Notes: generated by a model from the letters alone, not told the origin. Counted from the stretch's first letter, positions 23,513 to 34,100 are shown. The stretch: DNA of 64,000 nt from Bog-159 sp050008575 (GCA_050008575.1 JBEKMJ010000004.1:62001-126000), one strand, 5' to 3'. A program made the numbers and translations.

Positions 23513-26398
23513 ATGCAGCGTCTGCTCGAAGCGGTTGAATTTCGCAATCCATCCCGCGCGCGCGAAGATATTGCGCGCCTCGGCGGCGGCATTCCCGAAC
23601 GCATCCGCGCCCGCATTCAGTCGCTTCTGGCGTCCGTCCCCGATCCCGACGAGGCCCTGCACTTCCTGGAGCGCCTGCGCGAGGATAGCCCCGCTGCGTT
23701 CAACCGCATCACCAGTTCTCCGGCGGTATTGCGCTGCCTGGTTACCACGTTTTCATTCAGCCGATTTCTTTCCGAATCCGTGCTGCAGCATCCGGAATGG
23801 CTGTTGCAGGCCGCCGATCCGGGCGATCTGCACCGCATGCTCTCGGCCGAGGAATTCGCGGAGCGGTTGCTGCAATTCCGCGCCGCCGAAGGCCCGGATC
23901 TTCCCGCGCCGGTACTCTTGGCGCGCTTCCGCCGGCGGCAGTCGTTGCGCATCCTGCTGCGCGACGTGCTGGGGCTCGCGGCGCTGGCGGACATCACCGG
24001 TGAGCTTTCCAACCTGGCCGACGCCATCCTGGATTTCGCGTATCGCCAGATCCGCGAGCAACTCATAGCGCGTCATGGCGAGCCCTCGTTTGAGGGTCCG
24101 GACGGCGAACGGCTTCCCTGCGGTTTCGCCGTGATTGCCCTCGGCAAGCTCGGCGGCCAGGAGCTGAACTACAGTTCGGATGTCGACCTGATGTTCGCGT
24201 ATGCGGGCAACGGCGAAACCGCCGGACCCGACTCCATCACCAACAAGGAATTCTTCAAGAAGGTAGCCAATCAATACACCGAGCTGCTTTCCACGTACAC
24301 GGCGGATGGCTCCTGCTACCGCGTGGACCTGCGCTTACGTCCCGACGGCCGCCTGGGCGAAGTCTGCATCTCGCTCGATGGCGCCAAACGTTATTACCAG
24401 GAGCGCGCCCGCGATTGGGAAAAACAGATGTTGATCAAAGCGCGCGTGTGCGCCGGAGACATGGCCTTGGGCCGCGACCTTCTGGAATTCGTCGAGCCGC
24501 TGATCTATTCGACGACGCTGGATTTCCGGGCCGTCGAAGCGGTTTCCGAAGCGCGCGAGCGGATCAGCGAGAAACTGGCATCCAAGCGCGCGCACGCCGG
24601 AGTGGATATCAAGCTGATGCCCGGCGGCATTCGCGATATCGAGTTCCTGGTGCAATGCCTGCAACGCCTGCACGGCGGCCGTGAGATTTGGGTGCGGCAC
24701 GGCGGCACGCTGTTCGCGCTCTCCCGCGTGCACGACAAGAACCTGCTCTCCGCCAGCGAGTACGCGCGGCTGGCCTCCGCCTACGAGTTTCTGCGCCACA
24801 TCGAGCACCGCCTGCAGTTCTACGACGACCGGCAGACCCACACTTTGCCTACTCATCCGGAGGAACTGGAACTGCTGGCGCGTAAGATGCCGGCGGAAAT
24901 CGGCGAGCCGCTCACCGCCGAATCGCTCCAGGTGCGCCTGGAGGAGCACCTGGGCAACGTACGCGAGATGTACGCCCGCGTCATCCAGGCGCGCAAGCCC
25001 ATGTACTACATCCCGCTGGATGGCGACGCGCACGATCGCTGGCAGCCGCTCGACCTGGACCTCCCGCTATCCACGCCGAGTAACCTCACGCGCTATCTGG
25101 AGCAGCGCGCACCGCAAGTGGCCGCCGCGCTGGCGCGCGCGAAGCTGAATCGCGGACGCGAGCGTTTCGAGGTTTTTCTGGAGAAAATGTCCGACGATTC
25201 CGATTGGCTCTCGCGCCTGGACGCGGATTCCAAGCTGGTGGCGCGCGCGGTGGACATTTTCGAGCACAGCCAGTATTTCGGCGATCAGCTTCTGCGGCAT
25301 CCCGAAATGCTGGCCGATCTGGAATCGGCCGCCGCGCCGCCCGCGGAAGCCCCCCAGGAAACCATCGCCGACAGCGCGTCGCTGCGCAGCTATTTCCGCC
25401 GCCAAATGTTCCGTATCCAGAGCGATAGCCTGCTTCATCCGGCGGCCATCTTTGAAACCCTGGAGCGGACTTCCGATCTGGCCGACGGGGTGATCGCCGC
25501 GGCCTACCGCATCGCGCTGCGGGAAGCGCCCCAACCGGCCAATCCGGAGTATCGGCCGGCGCGGCAGATGATGGTCGTCTCGCTGGGACGCCTTGGCATG
25601 CGCGAGTTCGACCTGGCTTCGGACGCCGACCTGATCTTCGTCATCCCCGACGAAGACGCCTCCGAACAAGTCTTCTGGACCGCCGTCGCCGAGCGCATGA
25701 TCAACGCCATCAGCGCGTACACCGGCGACGGGGTGATGTTCACGGTGGACACCCGCTTGCGCCCGAATGGCCGCGAGGGCGCGCTGGTGCAGCCCGAGGG
25801 CAGCTATCGCGAGTACTTCGCCAAGCACGCCGAGGCTTGGGAGGGGATCGCGTACATGAAGTCGCGCGCGGTGGCCGGCAACCTGGAACGCGCCACCGAA
25901 TTCCTGCACAAACTGCAGGAGCTGGACTGGCGGCGCTACGGACAAAGCGGCCGGTCGCGCAAGGAACTGGCGCAAATGCGCGCGCGGCTGGAAAAGGAAC
26001 AAGCTTCGCGCAATCCCCTGAAGGCGGCCATCGGCGGATACTACGATATCGACTTTGCCTTGATGTACCTTCGGCTGCGCGGCGCCGGTATCTTTTACAA
26101 GGTGCTGAACACGCCCGCGCGCATCGATGTCATCGAGCAGATGGGCCACCTGGAGCGCGAGGATGCAGACTTTCTGCGCGACGCCGCCGTGTTCTACCGC
26201 GCCATCGATCACGGGTTGCGCGTGGCCAGCGGCTACGCGGGAGGCCACCTGCCCACATCGCCGTCGCAGTCCGAGACGCTCGCGGAACTGGTGCGGCGCT
26301 GGACTCCCGACCAATTGCACGATCAGCGGCTGGATTTGAAGCTGGGCGAGATCCGGCAGAAGACGCGGGCATTCTACAACCGCGTCTTCGGAGTTTAG
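23513..26398 (+). CDS. glnE: Glutamine synthetase adenylyltransferase/adenylyl-removing enzyme
   Basis: A protein of about 960 residues with two nucleotidyltransferase domains. The first, adenylyl-removing half has GKLGGQELNYSSDVDLMF and the RPDGRLGE motif. The second, adenylyltransferase half has GRLGMREFDLASDADLIFV and RLRPNGREGALV. Helical domains lie between and after them. It transfers or removes AMP on glutamine synthetase in response to PII and glutamine. A PII gene is not in the window. ATG 23513 (MQRLLEAVEF) is preferred to the upstream TTG-type start at 23444. A TATAAT at 23477-23482 could be the promoter -10. Confidence 0.94.
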   Translation: MQRLLEAVEFRNPSRAREDIARLGGGIPERIRARIQSLLASVPDPDEALHFLERLREDSPAAFNRITSSPAVLRCLVTTFSFSRFLSESVLQHPEWLLQAADPGDLHRMLSAEEFAERLLQFRAAEGPDLPAPVLLARFRRRQSLRILLRDVLGLAALADITGELSNLADAILDFAYRQIREQLIARHGEPSFEGPDGERLPCGFAVIALGKLGGQELNYSSDVDLMFAYAGNGETAGPDSITNKEFFKKVANQYTELLSTYTADGSCYRVDLRLRPDGRLGEVCISLDGAKRYYQERARDWEKQMLIKARVCAGDMALGRDLLEFVEPLIYSTTLDFRAVEAVSEARERISEKLASKRAHAGVDIKLMPGGIRDIEFLVQCLQRLHGGREIWVRHGGTLFALSRVHDKNLLSASEYARLASAYEFLRHIEHRLQFYDDRQTHTLPTHPEELELLARKMPAEIGEPLTAESLQVRLEEHLGNVREMYARVIQARKPMYYIPLDGDAHDRWQPLDLDLPLSTPSNLTRYLEQRAPQVAAALARAKLNRGRERFEVFLEKMSDDSDWLSRLDADSKLVARAVDIFEHSQYFGDQLLRHPEMLADLESAAAPPAEAPQETIADSASLRSYFRRQMFRIQSDSLLHPAAIFETLERTSDLADGVIAAAYRIALREAPQPANPEYRPARQMMVVSLGRLGMREFDLASDADLIFVIPDEDASEQVFWTAVAERMINAISAYTGDGVMFTVDTRLRPNGREGALVQPEGSYREYFAKHAEAWEGIAYMKSRAVAGNLERATEFLHKLQELDWRRYGQSGRSRKELAQMRARLEKEQASRNPLKAAIGGYYDIDFALMYLRLRGAGIFYKVLNTPARIDVIEQMGHLEREDADFLRDAAVFYRAIDHGLRVASGYAGGHLPTSPSQSETLAELVRRWTPDQLHDQRLDLKLGEIRQKTRAFYNRVFGV

Positions 26399-26401
26399 GA
26401 T

Positions 26402-27880
26402 TTGGGGGGCGGGCTTCAGCCCGCGCGGGGCATTAGCCCAGCCTCCCTCGTCCGGCGCGCCCTCCGCCTGCTGGCCGCGCCCGCCCTGGTCGGCCTGGTT
26501 ATAGCTTTCTATTTCCGCGTAGTCTCGGCCAACAACACAACCGTCGCCTTAACGCTGTTGCTCGTCATCTTCGGTATTTCTACCGGATGGGGGCTGCTGG
26601 AAGCGACCGTCGCTTCATTCGTCGCAGTGCTCGGATTCAACTATTACTTCCTTCCACCGATCGGATCGTTCGAGGTGCAAGATCCGCAGAATTGGGTCGC
26701 GCTCACGGCATTCCTGGTCACTGCGGTGATGGCCAGCCAACTCTCGGTACGGGCTAAACGCCGCACCCTGGAGGCGGTCGAGCGCCGCCGCGAAGTCGAA
26801 GGCCTGTACGCGCTCAGCCAAAGCCTGCTGCTCAGCGGGAGTGCGCGCACCGCCAGCCAGGATCTGGTCAGCCGGGTAGTGAGAATCCTGGGCGTGACCA
26901 CCGCCGCCTTCCACACCAGGTTGACCCACGAAACGTTCCGCTGGGGGCCGGACGATCCGCTGATTTCCGATGAGCAACTGCAAGCCGACCGTGACGAAGC
27001 CCTCGTCGATCGCAGCCAGGGAGTGGCCATCGTTCCCGTCCGCCTGGGCGGCCAGGCGCTGGGCAATCTCGGGTTGACCGGACCCCTGCCCTCCGACGAA
27101 GTGCTCAATGCGGTCGCCTACCTGGTGGCCATTGGGATCGAACGCGCGCGCACGCTCGAAGAAGCCAGCCGTGCCGAAGCCGCGCGCCAGAGTGAGGTGC
27201 TCAAATCCGCGCTGCTGGACGCGCTGGCCCACGATTTCAAGACGCCCCTGACGTCCATTAAAGCGGCCGTCACGAGCCTGCTTGGGCATCCCCGCGCGGA
27301 TGCGGAGCGCGAGCTAATGACCATCATCGACGAAGAGGCGGACCGGCTGAACCGGCTGGTGGCCGAAGTGCTTGAGATGGTGCGCATCGAAGCGGGCAAG
27401 CTGCATCTGGAGAAACGCCCGCAGGACGTCAGTGAGATCATTGGCAGTACCCTCGCGGAGCTCAAACCTGTACTGCACGACCGGCCCGTGGAAGTCCGGC
27501 TGCAGGACGGCCTGCCCGCGGCGGATGCCGATTTCGACTTCGTGCAGCAGGTCTTGCGGCAGCTTCTGGACAACGCGCTGAAGTACTCGCCGCCCGGATC
27601 GCCCCTGACGATCTCGGCGCGGGCAGGCGAAGGTCGCATCGTAGTCAGCGTGGTGGATCGGGGCAGCGGCATCGACGAGCAGGAGCAACTGCGCATCTTC
27701 GATAAATTCTTCCGCGCCCGCGAGCACCGCTTCCGCGTGCCGGGCACCGGCATGGGCCTGGCCATCGCCAAAGGTATCGTGGAAGCGCACGGCGGCAGAA
27801 TCTGGGTGACCAGCGAGCCGGGCCAGGGATCCGTATTCAGTTTCTCGTTGCCCGTGTTCCGTGGTGAAATGGTTTTGTGA
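26402..27880 (+). CDS. KdpD-like sensor histidine kinase with DUF4118
   Basis: A 492-residue membrane kinase. Four transmembrane helices (residues 25-120) form a DUF4118 domain with FGISTGWGLLEATVASFVAV and NYYFLPPIGSF. A GAF-like linker leads to the HisKA H-box LDALAHDFKTPLTSIKA, the N-box LDNALKYSPPGSPL and the G-boxes DRGSGI and GTGMGLAIAKGIV. It lacks the large KdpD/Usp sensor part and no kdpFABC genes are nearby, so the signal is not necessarily potassium. TTG 26402 has no good ribosome site, and the first residues come from a repeat. It is coupled to the next gene by a GTGA overlap. Confidence 0.9.
   Translation: MGGGLQPARGISPASLVRRALRLLAAPALVGLVIAFYFRVVSANNTTVALTLLLVIFGISTGWGLLEATVASFVAVLGFNYYFLPPIGSFEVQDPQNWVALTAFLVTAVMASQLSVRAKRRTLEAVERRREVEGLYALSQSLLLSGSARTASQDLVSRVVRILGVTTAAFHTRLTHETFRWGPDDPLISDEQLQADRDEALVDRSQGVAIVPVRLGGQALGNLGLTGPLPSDEVLNAVAYLVAIGIERARTLEEASRAEAARQSEVLKSALLDALAHDFKTPLTSIKAAVTSLLGHPRADAERELMTIIDEEADRLNRLVAEVLEMVRIEAGKLHLEKRPQDVSEIIGSTLAELKPVLHDRPVEVRLQDGLPAADADFDFVQQVLRQLLDNALKYSPPGSPLTISARAGEGRIVVSVVDRGSGIDEQEQLRIFDKFFRAREHRFRVPGTGMGLAIAKGIVEAHGGRIWVTSEPGQGSVFSFSLPVFRGEMVL
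26404..26440. repeat. Hairpin pair inside the 5' end of the sensor kinase gene
   Basis: The sequence GGGGGGCGGGCTTCAGCCC contains the unit GCGGGCT/AGCCCGC and is followed by GGGGC/AGCCC. These are typical units of the array family. They occupy the first 13 codons of the kinase frame that starts at 26402, so the annotated N-terminus may be repeat-derived. Confidence 0.5.
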
Positions 27881-28566
27881 GTGCAGGAAAGATTCTGGTG
27901 GTGGACGACGATCCGCAGATCCGCCGTGTGATGCGGGCCACCCTGGTGGGGCACAAGTACGAAGTCACGGAGGCCCGCAACGGCGAAGATGCCTTGACGC
28001 GGATTTCCGCCGAGATACCCGACTTGGTGCTGCTGGACATGAACATGCCCGGCATAGGCGGCCTGGAAACCTGTCAGCACTTGCGCTCCGGATCGGACGT
28101 GCCCATCATTATTCTTTCCGTGCGCAACAGCGAGAAGGATAAGGTCGCGGCGCTGGATGCCGGCGCCGACGATTACATTACCAAGCCTTTCGGCATGGAA
28201 GAGCTGCTGGCGCGCATCCGGGCAGCGCTGCGGCGCGCGCCCACCTCGCCCGAAAGCGGTCCGCACACGGTGTCCACCGCGGACCTCGAAATCGACTTCG
28301 ATACGCGCCGGATCCACGTGAAGGGAAAAGAAAGGCGCCTCACGCCCAAGGAGTTCGATTTGCTGCGCTATCTCGTCTCGCAGGCCGGCAAGCCGGTGCC
28401 GCACCGCGAACTGCTGCAAGCCGTGTGGGGACCGGACTATGGCGACGAGCCCGAGTATCTGCGCGTGTTTATCAATCAGTTGCGCAAGAAGATCGAGCCA
28501 AACCCCGCCAAGCCCAAGTACATCCTGACCGAGCCTTGGGTGGGCTATCGCTTCTCCGCAACGTAG
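27877..28566 (+). CDS. OmpR/KdpE-family response regulator
   Basis: A 229-residue regulator. The receiver has DDD near residue 10, phosphoacceptor D in DLVLLDMNMPG, and the conserved switch lysine in DYITKPFG. The C-terminal winged helix has LTPKEFDLLRYLVSQAGKPV and LRVFINQLRKKIEPNP. It starts with GTG overlapping the kinase stop and is the cognate partner of that kinase. It points towards the efflux operon on the opposite strand. Confidence 0.94.
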   Translation: MSAGKILVVDDDPQIRRVMRATLVGHKYEVTEARNGEDALTRISAEIPDLVLLDMNMPGIGGLETCQHLRSGSDVPIIILSVRNSEKDKVAALDAGADDYITKPFGMEELLARIRAALRRAPTSPESGPHTVSTADLEIDFDTRRIHVKGKERRLTPKEFDLLRYLVSQAGKPVPHRELLQAVWGPDYGDEPEYLRVFINQLRKKIEPNPAKPKYILTEPWVGYRFSAT

Positions 28567-28592
28567 CACAAGCCCGCCAGGCTGTCCCTGGC

Positions 28593-28840
28593 GCTAGTGT
28601 CTTGTCCCGCCTTAGGGGGCCCGCGTGGCGCACGCTCTTTGCGTGCCGTGTCGGCACTCTGCCGGCACAGGCGGGCGAAGCTCGCCTGGCACAGGCCTAT
28701 GCCCCCACAAGGCCCTGCAAGAAGCCAGGCAGAGCTTCGAGGCAGGCGGCCTACGAGGCCGCCGCAGGCTGCGAGCCTGCCCCACCAAATGGCCAATCGA
28801 CAACGTCCAGCCAGCCGTATGAAAGCCGGAGGCGGGCATC
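28593..28840. repeat. Large hairpin array with conserved ends
   Basis: The left end GCTAGTGTCTTGTCCCGCC recurs at 42979. The right end GTCCAGCCAGCCG followed by TGAAAGCCGG recurs at 43093. Inside are many units including TGTCGGCA-like arms, GGCGA/TCGCC, GGCGGCCT/AGGCCGCC and GCAGGCT/AGCCTGC, then the common CCCCACCAAA. It fills the 280-base gap between the convergent regulator and efflux operon genes. Confidence 0.7.
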
Positions 28841-28848
28841 GCGGAACG

Positions 28849-29088
28849 CTAGAACAACTGCCGTATACCCCACACAAAGCGGGCCGCGAACGCCAGTAGT
28901 CCCAGGCCCGCCAGCCGTAGGAACAGCTTCTTGCCCCAGTCTTTCGCTTGCACCTCCGGAAATAGCCCGAAGCTCTCGTTCACCAGGTTGCCGAAGCGCG
29001 CCGGTGCGATTAGGATAAACAACCCGGCGGCCACCCAGGCGCCCAGCATCGCGAAATAGACGATTACGATGCCTAGCGCCCGGAGCAT
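28849..29088 (-). CDS. Small two-helix membrane protein, last gene of the efflux operon
   Basis: A 79-residue protein with helices IVIVYFAMLGAWVAAGLFILI and LFLRLAGLGLLAFAARFVWG separated by a 25-residue loop with KDWGKK. It starts 3 bases after the stop of the DUF4097-like gene. The family is not recognised; the position suggests an accessory role in the envelope. Confidence 0.66.
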   Translation of the reverse strand: MLRALGIVIVYFAMLGAWVAAGLFILIAPARFGNLVNESFGLFPEVQAKDWGKKLFLRLAGLGLLAFAARFVWGIRQLF

Positions 29089-29091
29089 GTC

Positions 29092-29829
29092 TTAGTGCTT
29101 TTCCAGGGGCCGGTCCGGCACATCCTGCAAGATCTCGATGCTTCCGCGCCCCATGCGCAGGTAGATCCGCCGCTTCGGCGTCTGGCTGGCGTAATCGAAG
29201 TGCGAACCAATCAGAAATTGACTAAAACGGCTCCGGCTCTTGCCCGTAACGTCGGAAGAAACGCTGCCCAGTCTGGTTCTGGCGTCAATCGAGTATGGAC
29301 CCGGATCCGGCAACATCACGATCATGTCTCCGGTGTGGCTGCGCACATCCAGGTCTCCAGTCACATCGCTTACCCAGACGTAGCCGTTGTCGTGGTGGAC
29401 TATCAGACGCGAGTCGCGCGGCACATGGATCTTATATTCAACCGTCACGCCGCGTTCGGCTTTGGGCAGGAAGCGATGGCTTCCGGGAGTGATCGTCGAA
29501 ATCGCCAGCTCTTTATCGGAGCGCCGTTCGACCGTCAGGCGGATCTGCTCGAAGGACTGTTCGGCGCGCTGCTGCTGGCTGGGTTCGTAGAAGCTATTGG
29601 TCGACTTGACGACGGCGATCTCTACCTCCGGCTCGTCCCAGCCTTCCACCGTCAAATAGCCGTACGAGTTGTCGATATGAATGGTTCCGCCCGGCGCGAA
29701 GGGCACCCGTTCCGTTTTGGTTACTTCAAACGACTGCTTGGGTCCTTTCTCGTAGACCGCCTCCGCGGCTGACAGCGGTATTGTTCCGAGCACGCTCAGG
29801 CCGAAAGCCATCACCAGTCCGTTTGTCAC
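29092..29829 (-). CDS. Secreted DUF4097-like adhesin-fold protein
   Basis: A 245-residue protein with a signal peptide (LVMAFGLSVLGTIPLSAAEA). The right-handed beta-helix-like DUF4097 pattern reads GTIHIDNSYGYLTVEGWDEPE, VEYKIHVPRDSRLIV, GYVWVSDVTGDLDVRSHTGD, and repeated short strands. It has a 4-base overlap with the tolC-like gene (ATGA) and is therefore cotranscribed with the pump. Its role is unknown; a periplasmic envelope-stress or scaffold function is possible. Confidence 0.77.
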   Translation of the reverse strand: MTNGLVMAFGLSVLGTIPLSAAEAVYEKGPKQSFEVTKTERVPFAPGGTIHIDNSYGYLTVEGWDEPEVEIAVVKSTNSFYEPSQQQRAEQSFEQIRLTVERRSDKELAISTITPGSHRFLPKAERGVTVEYKIHVPRDSRLIVHHDNGYVWVSDVTGDLDVRSHTGDMIVMLPDPGPYSIDARTRLGSVSSDVTGKSRSRFSQFLIGSHFDYASQTPKRRIYLRMGRGSIEILQDVPDRPLEKH

Positions 29830-31112
29830 GGCAAGTCCCTCGTTCCCACCGCCTGGCGAAGCTGCTCCAGGGCGGTCAAATACGCCGCCACCGCTTGACG
29901 GTAGGCGAGTTGGGTGGCGCGATAAGTGCGCTCGGCATCCAGAAAATCGAGCAGCGCCAGACCGCCGCGCCGATAGGCGTACTCGCTGATGTCGCGGCTC
30001 TTTTTTGCGACCTCGAGGTAAGTGGACTTATAAAGGTGCGCGATGCGGGCGTTCTCTTGCATCCCCTCGTAGGCGTCTCTTACGTCGGTCAGGACCTGCC
30101 CACTGGCGGCCTTCTGCTGTTCCTCCGCTTGCCCGATGGCAATGCGGGTCTGCGCAATATTGCCCTGGTTCCGGTCGAAAATCGCCAGCGGGATGCTGAA
30201 CGACCAGGTAGCGCCGCTGATGCCGTTCGCGTGCGAGTAGTTGCCGGAAATAGTGGGATCCTGCTTGCCATTCGCCTTAGCCAACGAATATTGGCGGTTG
30301 GCGGCGGTAACGCCCAATACCGCCGCACGCAGGTCCGGCCGATTCTGCAAGGCTTTCGCTTGCAGGTCCTCGATAGTCGCCGCCAGCGGCCGATATTCGA
30401 ATTCGCCAACCACGTCGTAATCCGCGGGCACCGATTCATAACCCAGTTGTTGCCGTAGGTCCGATAGCGACTGCGCTTTGCTGAGCGACGCTTGTTGAAC
30501 GTCGCTCTCAAACTGCACCAACTGGATTTTAATCTTCAGGTAATCGTTCTCGCTGATGCGGCCGTCTTTGTATTGAATTTCGCCGATCTCGACGGTTCTC
30601 TGAAAGCTCTTCACATCCGTCTCGGCGAGTTCCAGAGTCGACTCCGCAAGCTGGGCATTGATGAAGAGCGAACCCACCTGAAATGCAACGCCGCGTTCGT
30701 TATCCGTTACCTGCGCGCGGGTCACGGCGGTGGCTGCCTTGGCCGCTTCCCAGCGGCGTGCCCGCTTGTGGCCGCGTTCGATAAGATAGCTCAACCCCAT
30801 GTCGCCCTCGGTGGACGCTTGGAGGTACGCGGAAATAGACTCGCCTTGCGGGTGGGAGAACAGCGGCAGGTATTCCCAATCCGTGAAGAAGGTCGGGTTC
30901 GGGCGCAGGTTGGCGGTGACTTCCGCGGCCTGGTTCTGTTGGATGTTGGTGCGGGCGGCCTGCAGAGTGTGGTTATGCCGGAGCGCCAGTTGGATGGCCT
31001 CGTCGAGCGTGATTTTCACCTGTGCCGTCTGCGCCTGTCCAAATGCCGGCCGCGCGGCCGACACCGAGGCCAGCACGGCGCAAACTGCCCAAACTGCGAG
31101 TTTAGTGTTCAA
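29826..31112 (-). CDS. TolC-family outer-membrane efflux protein
   Basis: A protein of about 428 residues. A signal peptide (LAVWAVCAVLASVSAARPAFG) precedes two TolC-like helical hairpin repeats: ITLDEAIQLALRHNHTLQAA, RISENDYLKIKIQLVQFESD, GGLALLDFLDAERTYRATQL and AVAAYLTALEQLRQAVG. It forms the outer-membrane channel of the RND pump. TTG at 31112 was chosen because GGAGG lies 6 bases before it inside the end of the pump gene. This gives an 11-base overlap and coupling, whereas longer starts lack a site. Confidence 0.9.
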   Translation of the reverse strand: MNTKLAVWAVCAVLASVSAARPAFGQAQTAQVKITLDEAIQLALRHNHTLQAARTNIQQNQAAEVTANLRPNPTFFTDWEYLPLFSHPQGESISAYLQASTEGDMGLSYLIERGHKRARRWEAAKAATAVTRAQVTDNERGVAFQVGSLFINAQLAESTLELAETDVKSFQRTVEIGEIQYKDGRISENDYLKIKIQLVQFESDVQQASLSKAQSLSDLRQQLGYESVPADYDVVGEFEYRPLAATIEDLQAKALQNRPDLRAAVLGVTAANRQYSLAKANGKQDPTISGNYSHANGISGATWSFSIPLAIFDRNQGNIAQTRIAIGQAEEQQKAASGQVLTDVRDAYEGMQENARIAHLYKSTYLEVAKKSRDISEYAYRRGGLALLDFLDAERTYRATQLAYRQAVAAYLTALEQLRQAVGTRDLP

Positions 31113-34100
31113 AGGAAGCCTCCGGTGTCGGCAGCACATCCTTATCTCCCGCGATCCAGACATAAAACGTGGGCAACAGGACAATGCTCAGCAGCAGATC
31201 GGAAATCAGGCCGCCTACGATGACAATCGCAAAGGGCCTTTGCGAATCCGATCCGATGTCATGCGACAGCGCCGCGGGCAGCAATCCCAAAGTCGCCACC
31301 AACATGGTCATCATGATCGGGCGAAGCCTCAAGACCGCGCCTTCCACAGCGGCATCCACCACCGAATGGCCTCGCGCGCGGAGTTGGTTGATGTATTCGA
31401 GCATGATGACTCCGGTTTGTACCGACACGCCAAACAGCGCCAACATGCCCACGCCCGAGGACACACTAAGGTAGGTCCCGGTAACCACTAAAGCCAGGAA
31501 ACCTCCTACGCGGGCCAGGCCCACGTTTAACAGGATGAGCATCGACCACTTAAACGAGCGGAACATGGTGTAGAGAATGATGAAGATAACCAGAATGGTC
31601 AGCGGGACGATAAGGGCCAGCCGCGCCTCCGCCCGCTTCTCGCTTTCGTATTCGCCCGACCAACCGATGGTATAGCCGGGCGGCATTTTCACTTTTGCCG
31701 AGATTTGTTTGACGGAATCTTCCACCGTGGTCCCCAGATCCCGTCCTCTCACGTTGAAGGTCACCGCCACGTAACGGCTGTTGCCTTCCCGGTAAATGTC
31801 GTACGCGCCGTCTTTCACATCGACCTTACACAACTGCGCCAAGGATACGCGCTCCCCGCTGGGAGAAAGCAAACGGACGTTTTCAATGGCCCGCGCCGTA
31901 TTGCGATAGGGCGTCTGGTAGCGCACCACCACGTCGTATCGCTGCTCGCCGATCAGCACTTGACTGACGGCGTTGCCGCCCACGGCGGTTTGAACGGCGT
32001 CTTGTATGTCCGCCACGTTGATCCCAAAGCGGGCCGCCTGGCGGCGGTCGATGGTCAAGTCGAGATTCGGCTGGCCGAAATCGCGTAAGAGCTTCACGTC
32101 ATGCATGCCCGGTATGCCGGACATCACGTTAGTGACCTCTTCGCCTTTCCGCTCGAGGAGTTTCAAGTCGTCTCCGAATATCTTGAGCGCCAAAGAACCC
32201 TTAGTGCCCGTCATCGTCTCTCCCACGTTGTCTTCGATGGGTTGCGAGAAGTTCCAGATCGCGCCGGGATACTTTTGCACCGCGCGGTTCATGGCGGCGA
32301 TCAGTTCCTCTTTGCTTTTGTGAAATACGGGGCGCCATTGGTCGTGCGGCTTCAAATCGACGAAATACTCCGTATTGCCGAACCCCCCAGTGTCCGTCCC
32401 ATCGTCGGGCCGTCCGACCTGCGACACCACCTTGCTCACTTCCGGGAAGGAGGCGAAAATATAACGCTCGTTGGTGGTGAATTTTTCGCCCTCCGAAAGG
32501 CTGGTGCTATTCGCCAGCGTGCCGCGCGCCCAGATCGCGCCCTCATCCAGATGCGGCAGAAACTCCGCTCCAATGACGCCGCCAAATCCCATATAGATCG
32601 TTCCCGCCAGGGCGGCTACGCCAATACAGGCTACAAACCACCGATGCTGGACGGCCCAGCGCAGCCGCCGGCGGTATTGCTCCGTAAGAAAATCCATGAT
32701 CAGGTTGCGTCGTTCCCGGACTCCCTTACGGAAAAATGTGGCCGCCAGCACCGGCGCGATGAGAATCGAAAACGTCATGGCTCCCATCAGGGCGAAGACC
32801 ACCGTCCACGCCATCGGCCTGAATAGCCTGCCCTCCACGCGCTGCAGCGTGAAGATCGGCATATACGCCGTGATGATAATGGCGATGGCGTAGAACACCG
32901 GCCGTTGCACCTCATGGCACGCCTCGCGGATCATCTCCGCAGTCGTCTTCGGAGTTCCCACCACGGTTTCGCGGCGGTCCCGGCTCAGATGGCGGATAAT
33001 ATTCTCCACCATGACCACGGCTCCATCCACTACCATTCCGAAATCCAGTGCGCCCAGCGAGAGAAGGTTAGCCGGAATGTGGCTCAGATCCAGCCAGATC
33101 GAAGCAAATAGCAGAGAGAACGGAATCGTCAGCGCCACGATGATAGCGGCGCGCGCATTCAGCAGAAACAGGAAAAGGATGACGCTGACCAGAATCATGC
33201 CTTCCGTCAGGTTATGCATCACCGTATGCAACGTGAAATGCAGCAAGTCGCTGCGATCCAGCATGGGAACCACCTCCACGCCGGGTGGCAGAATGCCATG
33301 GTTGAGATCGTACACCTTCTTGTGAAGGGCCTCGAGCGTGGGTTCCTCTTCCGCGCCTTTCCGCAACAGCACGCCGCCCTGGATGACATCGGGCTCGTCG
33401 ATAATGCGCCCGTCCTCCATGTGGTTGGCCCTGGCCATGTGGCCCAATCGGATCTTGGGGCCTTGGGTCACTTCCGCGATGTCCTTCACCCGCAGGGCGG
33501 TTCCGGTTTGGGTCTTCAACATCGTCTGTTCGATGTCTTGGACGCCGCTGAACAGACCCAGCGCGCGCACGTTCATCTGTTGCATCCCAACTTCCACAAA
33601 GCTGCCGCCGGCGTTGATGTTGTTATTGGAGAGCTGCTGCTCCACCTGGCCGATGCTGAGTCCATACGAGACCAGCTTGGTCGGATCGACGCGCACTTGA
33701 TACTCGCGCACCGTACCGCCAAAATCGGAAACGTCCACCACATTGGTAACCGACTTGAACTGCTTCAGCAGCACCCAGTCTTCGATGGACCGCAGCTCCA
33801 TCAGGTCATACCGGGGATTTGTGCTGCGTAGCGTGTACCAATAGATCTGGCCTGTGGTGCTCCAATCCGTGCCGATTTGAGGCTGCAGGTTCTGTCCAGG
33901 GGGAAGATTGACCTGCGTGAGTCTTTCGAGGACCTTCTGCCGGTTCCAATCGTTGACGGAGCTGTCGTCGAAGATCATGATCACGAACGACAGGCCGAAA
34001 ATCGACTCGGACCGCAGAAAGGTCATGTGGGGCATGCCGGCCATTTGAATTTCAATGGGAATCGTGACCTGCTGTTCCACTTCTTCCGCGGAGCGCCCCG

